Part shown: one piece after another, positions 54,293 to 64,000 of the stretch
How positions within the stretch are numbered: the stretch's first letter is position 1
How the letters are laid out: each line of letters starts with the position of its first letter
DNA from: Oryza sativa Japonica Group
Lineage: Eukaryota; Streptophyta; Magnoliopsida; Poales; Poaceae
Assembly: GCF_034140825.1 (NCBI RefSeq)
Contig: NC_089037.1
Coordinates: 34,377,001-34,441,000, forward strand
Direction: 5' to 3'
DNA: 64,000 bases
Program-made: the position numbers and the translations under genes
Notes under the pieces: generated by a model
The model's database searches: none
The model's input: only the letters and a program-made list of their open reading frames with translations
What the model was told of the DNA's origin: nothing

Positions 54293-55054
54293 GCGCTCTC
54301 CACTACGATGGATGGCCCATGGCTTTGAGTTGGGTTGACTCGCCTAATCTCTCCCCTTAAACTTTTCTGTTAAGAGTCCAAATCAGGTGTGATGCCCACC
54401 ACTTCTCTCTTGGAATTCATGAAACCGACGCCGAAAAGAGAAAAGAAACTTCGCTCCGCCGGGTGAAAACGACGTACGCTATCACACCCCCGGAGATAGA
54501 TTGGATCATCGGAGTCAAAACTTCGTGTTGAGTGACTAAACACGCCAACGTCAAAGTGAAAACGAACAAAATTCGTTCAAATTTGTCGCTTTGAACCATT
54601 TGATATGGGAGTTTAAGTAAAAGGAATCCGACTTATGAAGTGAGCATAGATCAACTAGTTAGATCTCCTATAATGGAACCAATACACTAGATTAAAATTC
54701 TATACTTTGACACATGTACTCCATTTACAACTAATTATTTTTTCAGTGATAGGCGACGTACCTATCGACAATAAGATATTCGAGATAACTTCGTCAATAT
54801 CAAGATATGTCAATCTAATCTTTTGGAGATGTTTATAGTGATATAGTGCACGTGTGTTTTTATAAGGGTGAGTACACACGCGTTGTTAGCGTCTACGTTT
54901 ATACTATGTTTAATGAAAAAGGAATCCGGCCCCACCTGCCAGGCGCGGCATGTGCTGACGTGAGTTGTGGAGTCTACTGCATAGTAGTTGTGACCTTCTC
55001 CTCCACCGCGCAGCGCATCCCAACTTTTGTCCAGCCCGTGGATCGCGAGCCCAG

Positions 55055-56362
55055 ATGCCCCCACCGCCTCTCCTCCTCGCCGCCGCCGTCGCCGCCGCGG
55101 CGCTGCCCCCGCCGGCCGCGGCGAGACGCCACGCCTCGCCCCCGCCGCCGCAGCCGCAGCATCCGGACAAGGCCGGCGGCGGCAACGGCGTGCTCACCAC
55201 CGCGCTCGTCGCCGCCGCGGTGCTGCTCGTGGTGCTCCTGCTCTACCTCTGCGTCGCCATCGCCGTCCGCCGCTACCGCGGGCGGGGCCCGGCCCCGGCC
55301 GCGGGGCCGACCAACGCGGCCGCCCGCGCCGCGGCGTTCCTTCGCCGGAACGGGCTCCACCAGCATCGCCCCTCGTTCACCTACGAGCAGCTCCGCGCCG
55401 CCACCGCTGGGTTCGATCCAAGCCGCAAGCTCGGGGATGGCGGGTTTGGGACGGTGTTCCTCGCCTACCTCCCGCCCGGCGGCCGCCCCGCCGCCGTCAA
55501 GCGCCTCCACGTCCCGCCGTCGCCGTCGCCGTCGTTCCCCTCCGCATCCGCCACCATCACCAAGTCGTTCTGCAACGAGGTGCTCATCCTCTCGGCGCTG
55601 CGCCACCCGCACCTCGTCCGCCTCCACGGCTTCTGCGCCGACCCGCGCGCTCTGCTCCTCGTCTACGACTTCGTCCCCAACGGGACCCTCTCCCACCACC
55701 TCCACCGCCGATGCGGCGTCACCGCGGCGGCGCCCCCGCCGCCACCGCTCCCCTGGCGGACGCGCCTCGCCATGGCGGTCCAGATCGCGTCGGCGCTCGA
55801 GTACCTCCATTTCGGGGTGAAGCCCGCCGTCGTGCACCGCGACGTCACCTCGTCGAACATCTTCGTGGAGGCCGACATGCGCGCCCGCCTCGGCGACTTC
55901 GGGCTCTCGCGCCTCCTGTCCCCGCCGGACGCATGCGCCACGGGGGCCGGGAGGGAGCTGGTGTGCTGCACGGCGCCGCAGGGCACGCCGGGGTACCTCG
56001 ACCCGGACTACCACCGGTCGTTCCAGCTGACGGAGAAGAGCGACGTGTACAGCTTCGGCGTGGTGGTGCTGGAGCTCGTCACCGGGCTGCGGCCGGTGGA
56101 CGTGGGCAGGGAGCGGAGGGACGTGACGCTGGCGGACTGGGTGGTGGCCAAGATTCAGGTGGGCGAGCTGCGGGAGGTGGTGGACCAGCCGGTGCTCGGC
56201 GAGGGCGCCGGCGTGATGGCCAGCGTGGAGGCGGTGGCGGAGCTGGCGTTCCGGTGCGTGGCGCCGGACAAGGACGACCGGCCCGACGCCCGGGAGGCGC
56301 TGGCCGAGCTGAGGAGGATCCAGGGCATGCTTCCCGAGGTGTCCGGCCTCAAGGGATCTTGA
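55055..56362 (+). CDS. LRK10L-like receptor kinase without an ectodomain
   Basis: Single exon, 435 aa. The start MPPPPLLLAAAVAAAALPPP reads as a signal peptide. A short Pro-rich segment follows, then a transmembrane helix (about 50-70, TALVAAAVLLVVLLLYLCVA). The cytoplasmic kinase has the glycine loop (LGDGGFGTVF), the VAIK-type lysine (AAVKRL), the catalytic loop HRDVTSSNI (an RD kinase), DFGLSRL, the activation segment CTAPQGTPGYLDPDYH and SDVYSFGVVVLELVTG. The pattern fits the LRK10L1 subgroup of wheat LRK10-like kinases, but the GUB_WAK and WAK_assoc ectodomain of that subgroup is missing. All catalytic residues look intact. There is a Ser/Pro/Ala-rich insert between the VAIK lysine and helix C (VPPSPSPSFPSASAT). 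The ATG at 55055 is chosen because it begins the signal peptide. Confidence 0.92.
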   Translation: MPPPPLLLAAAVAAAALPPPAAARRHASPPPPQPQHPDKAGGGNGVLTTALVAAAVLLVVLLLYLCVAIAVRRYRGRGPAPAAGPTNAAARAAAFLRRNGLHQHRPSFTYEQLRAATAGFDPSRKLGDGGFGTVFLAYLPPGGRPAAVKRLHVPPSPSPSFPSASATITKSFCNEVLILSALRHPHLVRLHGFCADPRALLLVYDFVPNGTLSHHLHRRCGVTAAAPPPPPLPWRTRLAMAVQIASALEYLHFGVKPAVVHRDVTSSNIFVEADMRARLGDFGLSRLLSPPDACATGAGRELVCCTAPQGTPGYLDPDYHRSFQLTEKSDVYSFGVVVLELVTGLRPVDVGRERRDVTLADWVVAKIQVGELREVVDQPVLGEGAGVMASVEAVAELAFRCVAPDKDDRPDAREALAELRRIQGMLPEVSGLKGS

Positions 56363-57719
56363 ATTGGAAGCTTCTGAAGCTTCTCAATTCTGATCCTCCA
56401 TGGCTATGGCTGTGTGGTGGTTCCAGTGCTAACCTGTCGCCTCATCAAGAATTGGTAAGAGGTGTACAATGTCAAATGCCAATGTGATAATGGAAGAACC
56501 AAAGTAATTTGTTGCATATAGTTTACCTGGCTTCTGATACAAATAGGGTGTATCCTTATGTATGTGAAATTCAAGTTCGAATCGGGTATATTGAATCATT
56601 TTGATTGAGTTGAGATCATTACCCGGGGTTGGCCTATGAGTTGAAGGAAAAATGAGTATGTTACAATCGAGTTTATTAGGTTTTTGTTTTTTGTACAGAC
56701 TAAATTGGCTTTGATAGTCTACCACTTAGTGGATGAATCCAAAGGAGTAAGTAAGAGATTACTAATGTGATAGTTAAACAGGTACTATAAATTGAAGTAC
56801 TCTAACAAAGGATCGATGGACTACTCTCAGGGAATCCATTGATTCATTGATTAGTTCTTTACCCCCAAACAATACATGTTTCAGCATTTTTTCTGCGTCC
56901 TTCAGTCTCAAGCTTTCAGTGAACTGAATATATACTAGCATATATAGTTGCTGTAGTGTGAGACCAATTTGATGTAATTTTTTGGTTTCCACCTGAACTA
57001 TGTGTAGTTAATGGAAGTTGTAATTTATGAACAAAAGATATAAAATGTAGGGCCAGGGTAATTTCTAAACAAAGAGGACGACAAAAAGCCATGTTAGGCT
57101 GGATTTAAAACATATTATTGAGCGGACTAGGCTTAATTTCCACCAGAACTATCTAGCTTTTAGTTTAAAACAGATTAATTGTAGAATAATTTAAATATTT
57201 TGATAAATAGACTTAACAAATAAATTAAAACATGTGTTGTAATCACTACAATAGAAGATTTTTTTTTTGAAAAAAAATAATCGGTAAATAACGTGAAAAG
57301 AAGTCGCTGTTGGCATTCTGAAAGTGTCTGAATGCAAACACAATTCTGGTGCAAGCCAAACCCGAACCAACTCACTCACACTCAGCCAGGTAGCCGCACG
57401 ACACGAAGAAGAAGAACAAACCAGCCTGTGCTCGTACCGCGTGGGCAATATTAGAAAGTTTTACACTGTGAAGTGAAGGAAGTAGATGCAAATCCCATAT
57501 AGTTTTGTAACAATCTTTTTCGGCAAACATTCATTTACAACTTATGACAAGAGTGTAAGCGCATTATAAATCCAGTAAAGAACAGCTCCAAAAGTAGTAA
57601 GAAGCATATGTACAAGTGCATGCCAAAACAACCACCAGCGGAAACTCTTGTTCAAAGTTCATACTGCTATACTACTCGCTCTACACCAAGATGTCTCGGT
57701 ACACCTTGGCATTCTGTGG
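56363..57719. other. Intergenic, no gene seen
   Basis: Kinase 3' UTR, then AT-rich sequence. No repeat or gene supported. Confidence 0.5.
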
Positions 57720-60700
57720 TCACTGGCTAGTCTCGAGATTTTCGTATTGCCTCCACCATCCTAAAAAGACAAAAGAGAATTAAGTTAAGCGCTAATATTT
57801 AATGTTAATCCACAGTTAACATCCATGTTTGCAACAGAATGGTAGATCACCTTGAGCCTGAATGTGACAGAAGTAGGAGTGAACCTCAAGATCTTCATGT
57901 GTCATTGCCCTTACACTGCAACCTGGCGCTTCACACTCCACACCGATGTCGCCGTGCAAATTTATGCAGTGGATTATCAACTATATACGACATGGAAATT
58001 AGACTTGCTGAAATACAACATTACATACATAACAAGGGCAATGCATCTCAAAAACAGGGCAAACAGTTGCTTCATTTTTTTTAAGGAAAAAAACAGAGAA
58101 AATCACAATTAAATCCAAAAATAGGGACAAGAATACAAATGTCTCTACGTAATACCTACAATGCGCATTTAGATTACTCACCTTAGATTGTTTGACTATG
58201 TAGTTCTGACATCTTTGCTCGATGAACACACACATATGGCACACACGCTGATTCTCCTCACAGACTGATGCACGTTTACAGTAATCAACATAAGCAACTA
58301 CCACTTCCTTTGGAAATTTTCTCTCACCCACGGTCTACGAATTTCAGGAAAAGAAAAATCATATAAGAACATGCCATATACTAATTAAGTTGGCAATCAT
58401 TAAAGCACCATAGCATCACCATGCACACCATCCTATTGCGTCATGTTTAAATGATTCAATATGATCTGAAAGTTCAATGTGTCTATGATTAAAATCATAT
58501 TTGTCTGATTGTGACCACTATATATAATTTGTACATATTTAATTCAAATAGATTTTAAACTTATATGAGATATTTCTCTTTCCCTTTTTATATACAAATA
58601 AAAGAAAATCAAATTAACCATTAACTCAAAAAATGAAAAAAAAAACTAACAGGTTATAATTTGAGAAGTCATCGTTCGTACCACTTCCTTGTTCGAAGAC
58701 TCTGCACTGGTAGGAAGGTTGATAGCCCTAGCGGTAGAACGAGAGGTCCTGCTATTAGAATATTTGCCATAAAGCAAAGCATTATGATGCTTTCCCTTTC
58801 GAGACTGAACCCCCTACAATTTAGTTTAACATTGCAAGAAATGAAAAAGCATTATTGAAATAACAATTCATATAAGAACCCAATACAAGATTAATACATA
58901 TTTGGATAAAAATTAAAATAAAATCCAAAATTAGCAAAAAAGGAAAATAAGAGTTCAAGTAGAAATACAAGTTTAAAATAACTAAATTTCGGAATTAAAT
59001 TAAGCAATATTGAAATAAGAGTCCATATAAAAACACAGTACGAGATTATTAAAATTCGAAATAAAAAAAATAAAAAATCGAAATTAGTAAAAAGAAAAGA
59101 AAATAAGAGTTCAGTTAGGAATACAATTTAAAATTAACTGAAATTCGGAATTAAATATAAGCAATATTGAAATAAGAAACATATAAGAACCCAATACAAG
59201 ATTAATTAAAATTTAAAATAAAAAATAAAATAAAATCTGAAATTAGATAAATTAAAAAGAGGGTTCAAGTAGGAATACAATTTTGAAACAACTTAAAATG
59301 AACATAAAAAATAAAAATATTAAAAGAACACAATACAATATTAGTTAAAATTCAAAAAAAAAATAAATTCTGAAATTAGAAAAAGAAAAATAAGATTTCA
59401 ACTAGGAATACAATTTATAAATAACTAAAATTGGTGATAAAAAAATAAAGACTATTGAAAGAAAATACCAACTAAAATACATGACGAGATTAATTAAGTA
59501 ACAAGCCTATAAAGGAGTGGAGTGGTGGCAGTTGATGGAACATTTTAAAACTATTAATAAAACACCAAATAGAATCCTAATGACGATTAAAAGGAAACAC
59601 AACGGGTAGGTCGTGAAGCAATCGGTCAAGACGGTTAGCGGGACTTCTAGAAAGTAAAAAATAAACCCTAATGATAATTATATTTGATTTTTAAAATCTA
59701 AATGACAATAAAAATGAGAGGCAGCGGACGGGTCGTATAGGAGTACAATGGCAGAGCCGCCGATGGTTGGTGGAACTTCTAGAAAGTAAAAGAAAAATGA
59801 ATTCTAACAAATAGTTATGTTCGATTTTTACTATTCGATGACAATAAAGAGTAGGCGGCGGACGGGTTGTAGAGGAGTGCATTGGCAACGTTTGACGGAA
59901 TTTCTAAAAATTATAAAAAATGAAACCCAACGAGACAATAAACTCTAAAAACTATAAGTCCAATTTTTAAAGGTTTGGGCTTCTAAAAAATAAAAAAAAT
60001 AAACCCCCATGATACTCATATTTGATTTTAAAATCTCAATGACAACAGAGAAGGGAGGCGGCGGGCGAGTCGTAGAGGAGTACAGTGACAAGGTCGCTGA
60101 CGTTTTGGTGAAACTTCTAGAATGTAAAAAAATAAACCTAAACAATAGTTATGTTCGATTTTTAAAATACAAATGACAATAAAAAGAAGAGGCAGTGGAC
60201 GACCATAGAGGATTATAATGGTAATGTTTGATGGGACTTCTAAAAATTATAAAAACAAATCCCAACGGGACAATAAACTTTAAAAACTATAAGATCTAAT
60301 TTTTAAAGGTTCCAAGGAGAATGGATAGAAACATTGGTAGATTGAGCAAGCAAATAAAAAAAATGATATGACAGAAGTAAGGAGTAGCAATTGGTGTGAC
60401 TTTTAAAAACTATAAAATTAGAAACACAATGATGATAAGGTTTAGTCTTTTAAAGTTTTAAGACAACGAGATAACTATTTAATAAATTTTAATTAAAATC
60501 ATATTAAAAATATATAATTTTTGTATAGGTGCTAGCCGCGTAATTGCGCCAGCCGCCCAGCTAGTTTTGTTAAAAGAGATGCAGCAGTTTGTATACAGAG
60601 CAAAAGAAAACGAAAATGCGAATCCACAATTTCTGGCGCCATCACTCCAGCAAACAGTAAAAACACATCAAAATACCTGTGATCGCGTAGAAGAAGAAGA

Positions 60701-60820
60701 AGGCTGCAGCCTTGGAGAAGATCCTCGCGACTGCGAAGGACAGCCGAACAGCGCGGCCAACCAACGACAACATGGCGCCTCAGCCCACCATGAGATGACG
60801 CTACCTGAGTCGGGACCCAT
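57720..60820 (-). CDS. Tentative five-exon gene for a small Cys-containing protein
   Basis: Minus-strand exons 60820-60677, 58813-58682, 58334-58182, 57980-57851 and 57760-57720 have GT-AG borders and join in phase to 199 aa, ending WWRQYENLETSQ. The second exon reads GVQSRKGKHHNALLYGKYSN. The third holds KFPKEVVVAYVDYCKRASVC and CHMCVFIEQRC. The fourth holds CEAPGCSVRAMTHEDLEVHS and ends CHIQAQG. Five or more Cys plus His residues in exons 3-4 suggest metal binding, which is inference. No family is recognised. Intron 1 (about 1.9 kb) is filled with AT-rich repeats. The start is the weakest part: a nearby ATG (60773) opens a mitochondrial-presequence-like frame (MLSLVGRAVRLSFAVARIFS) but is out of phase with exon 2 unless another exon exists. 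Confidence 0.4.
58840..60330. repeat. AT-rich region with two families of degenerate tandem repeats
   Basis: From about 58850 to 59480, a unit of roughly 130 bp recurs four or five times (AATAAGAGTTCAAGTAG, AATACAATTT, GAACCCAATACAAGATTAAT). From about 59510 to 60330, another unit recurs (GGCGGCGGACGGGTCGTAGA, GAACTTCTAGAAA, TAGTTATGTTCGATTTTTA, CAACGAGACAATAAACT), with one copy pair longer than the rest. The whole block lies in the large first intron of the tentative minus-strand gene. Confidence 0.7.
60520..60564 (+). mobile_element. Possible Helitron 3' end
   Basis: GTGCTAGCCGCGTAATTGCG followed by CCAGCCGCCCAG and CTAG directly before T. A GC-rich imperfect hairpin and CTAG/T suggest a Helitron terminus. 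The repeat block to the left could be its body. No TC start was identified. Confidence 0.4.
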
Positions 60821-60866
60821 CTGTCTCTTGCGCCGGATACAGTCGTGGAGAGACGATTCTTGTCTG

Positions 60867-61410
60867 CAATAAACCAAGAACGCTTCTTGCCCTGCGTGTC
60901 TGCAAAGATGAGCTCTGTAACGGGATGGGGAAGAAGAGAGAAAGAGAAGAGAGGAAGGGGAAGAAGAGAGAAAGAGAAGAGAAGAAGAGCTCGTTATGGA
61001 AGAAAGGATGCACCTTATTATCTTTGGACGCGGCGCGGTGCTTGGTGGTGGCGCAAACGCAGTGGCAGAGAGCGGCCAAGAAACCAAAAATGGTGAAGGT
61101 TTCTTCTCAGGCGAGCGGTGGCGCAAGCGCAGTGGCAGAGAGCGGCCAAGAAACTGGTGTTGGCTTCTTCTCCGGCGAGTGGTGGCAGAGGGCGGCCAAG
61201 AAACCAGAAATGGCGGTGGTGTCTTCTTCTCCGGCGAGCGGTGGCGCAAGCGCGGCCAAGAAACCAAGAACGCTTCTTGGCGTACGTGTCTGCAAAGAAA
61301 GACTCTGTAACGGGATGGGGAAGAACTGAAGAAGGGAGGAACAGGATGCACCTTATTATCCTTGAAAGCGATAATTGGTGGTGGCTTCTCCGGCGAGCGG
61401 TGGCGCAATG
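60867..61410. repeat. Minisatellite within a segmental duplication
   Basis: A unit of about 70 bp (GTGGCGCAAGCGCAGTGGCA, AGCGGCCAAGAAACC, TTCTTCTCCGGCGAGCG) is repeated about three to four times between 61047 and 61275. The flanks are duplicated too: ACCAAGAACGCTTCTTG ... TCTGTAACGGGATGGGGAAG occurs at 60875-60930 and 61262-61325, and GGATGCACCTTATTATC at about 61005 and 61343. Confidence 0.85.
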
Positions 61411-62113
61411 GCGGTGGCAGAGCGAGAGCGCGGTGGGCAGGTTGGCGAGAGAAAGGTTAAATAGCAGACTACCCCACCCCGTTCAGCGTCGCCGGCCACC
61501 ATTTTGGGCCGACACATCAAGCAGGCCAACGCGCAGGCCGGCCTAAGCCCAAGTATGTATTGGGCCCGGAGCCCAACTCGTGTCGGCGACGACGATAAGC
61601 CGAGGCCGGCGGCCGGCGGCGGAGGGAGGATCGGGGTGGGTGGCGCAGCGGCGACGGAGAGAGAGGAAATGCGGGCGGGGTGGCGGCCATGGCCAACCCA
61701 ACCAAGCCAAGTAGCCGCACGACCCAACCAACTGCGCCGCCGCTGCGCCCTCGTCGGCTGGCTCCTCCTGGCGAGTGGAATGGCCCAGTTTTGCTACTAC
61801 TGTTGCTTCCGACGACACAGGGAGAGAGGAACTCAACACTCGTCGGATTCGGACTCTCTGCGGCAACAGGTTTCAGGTTTGGTCCCAAACTCCCGATTCC
61901 GAATCTATTTAAGTGCTTTAGCTCGCCCGTGCACTAATACCAGAATTCCGCAGGCAGGCATGACAGGAGCAGTTTCCTTCTTGGATTCAGATTCCCGTTC
62001 AATTTCGGATTCGAAGCCGTCCTTGCCTTGTTGCCTATAAGTGTATACACTATCCAGGGCCAAGCCCAACTCAACTTTTTTTTTTTCATCTTGCAAGTAG
62101 AAGCAGTGATCTG
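61411..62113. other. GC-rich 5' region of the F-box gene, no gene seen
   Basis: Contains overlapping frames on both strands without motifs. A T-run and CTTGCAAGTAGAAGCAG lie directly before the F-box start. Probably promoter and 5' UTR. Confidence 0.4.
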
Positions 62114-63505
62114 ATGGCGACCTGCATCGTAGCCAGCATAATGAGCATAGGCAGGCTAGCTACGGCTTTGTGCTCTGCAATCTTGGGAGCTTTGCATAAG
62201 CTCTCAGCTCTTCCTCACATCGAAGAAGAACATGTTGGCGTGCTGCCATCGATGGTGGAGGCTGAATTGCCGCATCTGCCGGAGGATTTGCTGGTACAAA
62301 TACTTTCCCGCTTGGAGATCCCTGACTTGCTGCGTGCGAGCTCCGTCTGCTCCTCTTGGCACTCTGCATACACCACACTACACAGCCTTGGACAATATAA
62401 ACGGCACCAGACACCTTGCCTCTTCTACACCTCTGAATCTGCCGGTAAGAATGTAGGGTGTATCTACAGCCTTGCAGAGCAGAGAACCTACAAGATTACT
62501 CTCCCGGATCCACCCATCCGTGATAGATACCTGATTGGGTCATCAGATGGTTGGCTGGTAACCATTGATGATAAGTGTGAGATGCACCTCCTCAACCCAG
62601 TCACTAGGGAGCAGATGGCCCTCCCGCCAGTGATCACCATGGAGCAGGTTAATCCCACCTACGACGAGTCGGGCGCTATTGTCAAGTATGAGAATCGGAG
62701 CCAGTTCTGGCACGACGGAGTGATGTTTTCCTCAAGGTCAATGGGATCCATCATTTCTCCTAGATGGCAGCAGTTGTTCCTCACTGGGAGGGCTTTTGTA
62801 TTCTCTGAAACATCGACAGGAAAGCTCCTTGTGGTGCTTATACGCAATCCATTCGGTCAGCTCTCATTTGCAAGAGTAGGGGATGATGAATGGGACTACC
62901 TGCCAGAGTACGGCCGATATGAAGACTGCACCTACAAGGATGGCCTGCTATATGCAGTCACTACGTTGGGAGAAATTCATGCAATTGACCTCAGTGGCCC
63001 TATTGCCATGGTGAAGGTTGTTATGGGAAAGGTCATGGATATAGGGGATGGTGACAGAAATACATACATACTTCACGCGCCATGGGGTGATGTGCTGCAA
63101 ATCTGGAAAACAGAAGAGGACGACTACATTCATCCGTCAGAAGATGATTATGATGCCATTTTGAAGAATACTGCAAGTATCGAAGTATATAAGTCTGACT
63201 TGGTGGAAGAAAAGCTTGTGAAGATCAATCGCTTGCAAGACCATGTCCTGTTTGTTGGGCATAACCAGACACTTTGCCTCCGCGCTGAAGAATTTCCGTC
63301 TCTCAAGGCAAATCATGCCTACTTCACCGATGACAGCCAGAATTGGATAACAGAATTCAAGAATAATAGACGTGATATTGGAGTATTCAACTTGGAAGAT
63401 AACAGCAGGGATGAACTTGGGTCTCCTCAGCTTTGGTCCAACTGGCCCAGTCCGGTTTGGATTACACCCAGTCTTGCAAAATTGAATTTGATATTGGATA
63501 TGTAG
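62114..63505 (+). CDS. F-box protein with DUF295-like C-terminal domain
   Basis: Single exon, 463 aa. After an N-terminal hydrophobic stretch (SIMSIGRLATALCSAILGAL), residues about 52-95 form an F-box (LPHLPEDLLVQILSRLEIPD then LLRASSVCSSWHSA), the part that binds SKP1-type adaptors in SCF ubiquitin ligases. The C-terminal region has the layout of plant DUF295 proteins: GSSDGWLVTIDDKCEMHLLN, PVTREQMALPP, ARVGDDEWDYLPEYGRYEDC, YKDGLLYAVTTLGEIHAIDL and a final VYKSDLVEEKLVKINRLQDH with FVGHNQTLCL. It is probably a substrate receptor; the substrate is unknown. The ORF is complete. Confidence 0.92.
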   Translation: MATCIVASIMSIGRLATALCSAILGALHKLSALPHIEEEHVGVLPSMVEAELPHLPEDLLVQILSRLEIPDLLRASSVCSSWHSAYTTLHSLGQYKRHQTPCLFYTSESAGKNVGCIYSLAEQRTYKITLPDPPIRDRYLIGSSDGWLVTIDDKCEMHLLNPVTREQMALPPVITMEQVNPTYDESGAIVKYENRSQFWHDGVMFSSRSMGSIISPRWQQLFLTGRAFVFSETSTGKLLVVLIRNPFGQLSFARVGDDEWDYLPEYGRYEDCTYKDGLLYAVTTLGEIHAIDLSGPIAMVKVVMGKVMDIGDGDRNTYILHAPWGDVLQIWKTEEDDYIHPSEDDYDAILKNTASIEVYKSDLVEEKLVKINRLQDHVLFVGHNQTLCLRAEEFPSLKANHAYFTDDSQNWITEFKNNRRDIGVFNLEDNSRDELGSPQLWSNWPSPVWITPSLAKLNLILDM

Positions 63506-63951
63506 CTGTTTTTTTTTTAAATATTGTTATAGATATTCCTGCTTTTACCATTTTTTGTGTGTATCTTATATGCAAGTCTAATGCCAATTTGAGAACGCGT
63601 GAATGGCAGCACGGTGGTAACCCACCTAGTTGTGGGGTTGCTGACCAGGGTTCAGTCTCTGGGTCTCACCAAAAAAAAGGTCCTTGATGAGATAACTGCT
63701 TTCAGAGTTATATGCGAAAAGCGTCCTTGGCAGCCAGCGTTTGGGTCTTTCTCGATCTAAGTTCAAAGATTTGTGGGATGTCTCTCCCCAATAGTTGAGT
63801 TTAAAGTCAAATGCAAAAGATACTTTTTCTTGGAACTAATGTAAATGGTATATTTCCTAGGTATTATTGAGTGCATTTCTAGTGATAAAAACGTTTCTTG
63901 TTTTTGATAAGTTTGAGTAACACCGCTGATGTAATGGACCAAATGCTAGTA
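63506..63951. other. 3' flank of the F-box gene
   Basis: AT-rich, likely 3' UTR. The stretch GGGTTCAGTCTCTGGGTCTC with GTGGTAACCCACCTAG nearby resembles other short rice repeats, but I cannot name it. Confidence 0.4.
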
Positions 63952-64000
63952 TCTATTATATTATTAAAGGAATAGAAAAAGGAGCCTCCACGTTCGCTCT
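63952..64000 (+). mobile_element. Helitron 5' end running off the window
   Basis: Starts TCTATTATATTATTAAAGGA directly after A and continues AAAAAGGAGCCTCCACG. This has the TC start and TTAAAGGAATAGAAAA-type sequence of common rice Helitrons. The 3' end is outside. Confidence 0.65.

Larger units (their letters stand above)
52189..55054. other. Intergenic region, no gene seen
   Basis: Contains the 3' UTR of the DUF569 gene, a MITE (53211-53440), a tandem duplication (54038-54292) and the promoter of the kinase gene. Short frames such as 53966-53682 on the minus strand lack motifs or splice support. Confidence 0.5.

Noticed and set aside
54974-56487. 346-aa minus and 486-aa plus frames over the kinase
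   Set aside because: Shadows of the GC-rich kinase frame; they lack kinase motifs.
58682-58813. Hydrophobic reading of the same exon in another frame
   Set aside because: It would need a different phase from both neighbouring exons.
60677-60773. Alternative start with a mitochondrial-presequence-like frame
   Set aside because: Out of phase with the next exon at 58813; kept only as an alternative if an extra exon exists.
61504-62040. 178-aa plus-strand frame upstream of the F-box gene
   Set aside because: Low-complexity composition, no motif, lies in the likely promoter and 5' UTR.

Overview
The window looks like nuclear genomic DNA of rice (Oryza) or a very close grass. It holds intron-rich plant genes with GT-AG introns, GC-rich first exons, many small MITEs of the Stowaway and Tourist type, Helitron ends, a copia element with an initiator-Met tRNA primer site, and a Mutator-like element with a plant mobile domain gene. 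All coordinates and exon joins were worked out by eye. Family names rest on remembered motifs, not on a search.

Layout. 1-420 is the 3' end of an unrecognised gene. 1.1-3.9 kb is repeat-rich: a Stowaway with a perfect internal palindrome, a TA/GA microsatellite, and an array built on AGTATATACT. 3870-12647 is a Mutator-like element with terminal inverted repeats of about 230 bp and a 9-bp target duplication. It carries a mudrA-type transposase, a plant-mobile-domain gene, and a nested solo LTR. 13.1-17.1 kb is a patchwork of MULE-type ends, GC-rich repeats, MITEs and a captured fragment of a proline-rich/8-cysteine protein gene.

Host genes follow. 17278-18237 (+) is a small putative mitochondrial single-pass protein. 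20717-28243 (+) is VPS35 of retromer, 22 exons and 793 aa. 29505-32172 (-) is a chloroplast-type FAD synthetase, 5 exons and 391 aa. 33345-40274 (+) is an RBM28/Nop4-like nucleolar RNA-binding protein, 19 exons and 959 aa. A young copia element (40541-46643, two 501-bp LTRs) sits just behind it. 49123-52188 (+) is a DUF569 protein, 55055-56362 (+) an intronless LRK10L-like receptor kinase without a real ectodomain, 57720-60820 (-) a tentative Cys-rich protein gene, and 62114-63505 (+) an F-box/DUF295-like protein. The window closes in the 5' end of a Helitron.

The housekeeping genes act in separate pathways (retromer sorting, flavin cofactor synthesis, pre-rRNA processing), and no operon-like logic is expected. 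The most unusual structure is inside the Mutator-like element: 13 copies of a palindrome with strict 9-7-9 geometry, TCAGCGCCA-N7-TGGCGCTGA, clustered near both ends. The arms are kept and the 7-base centre varies.
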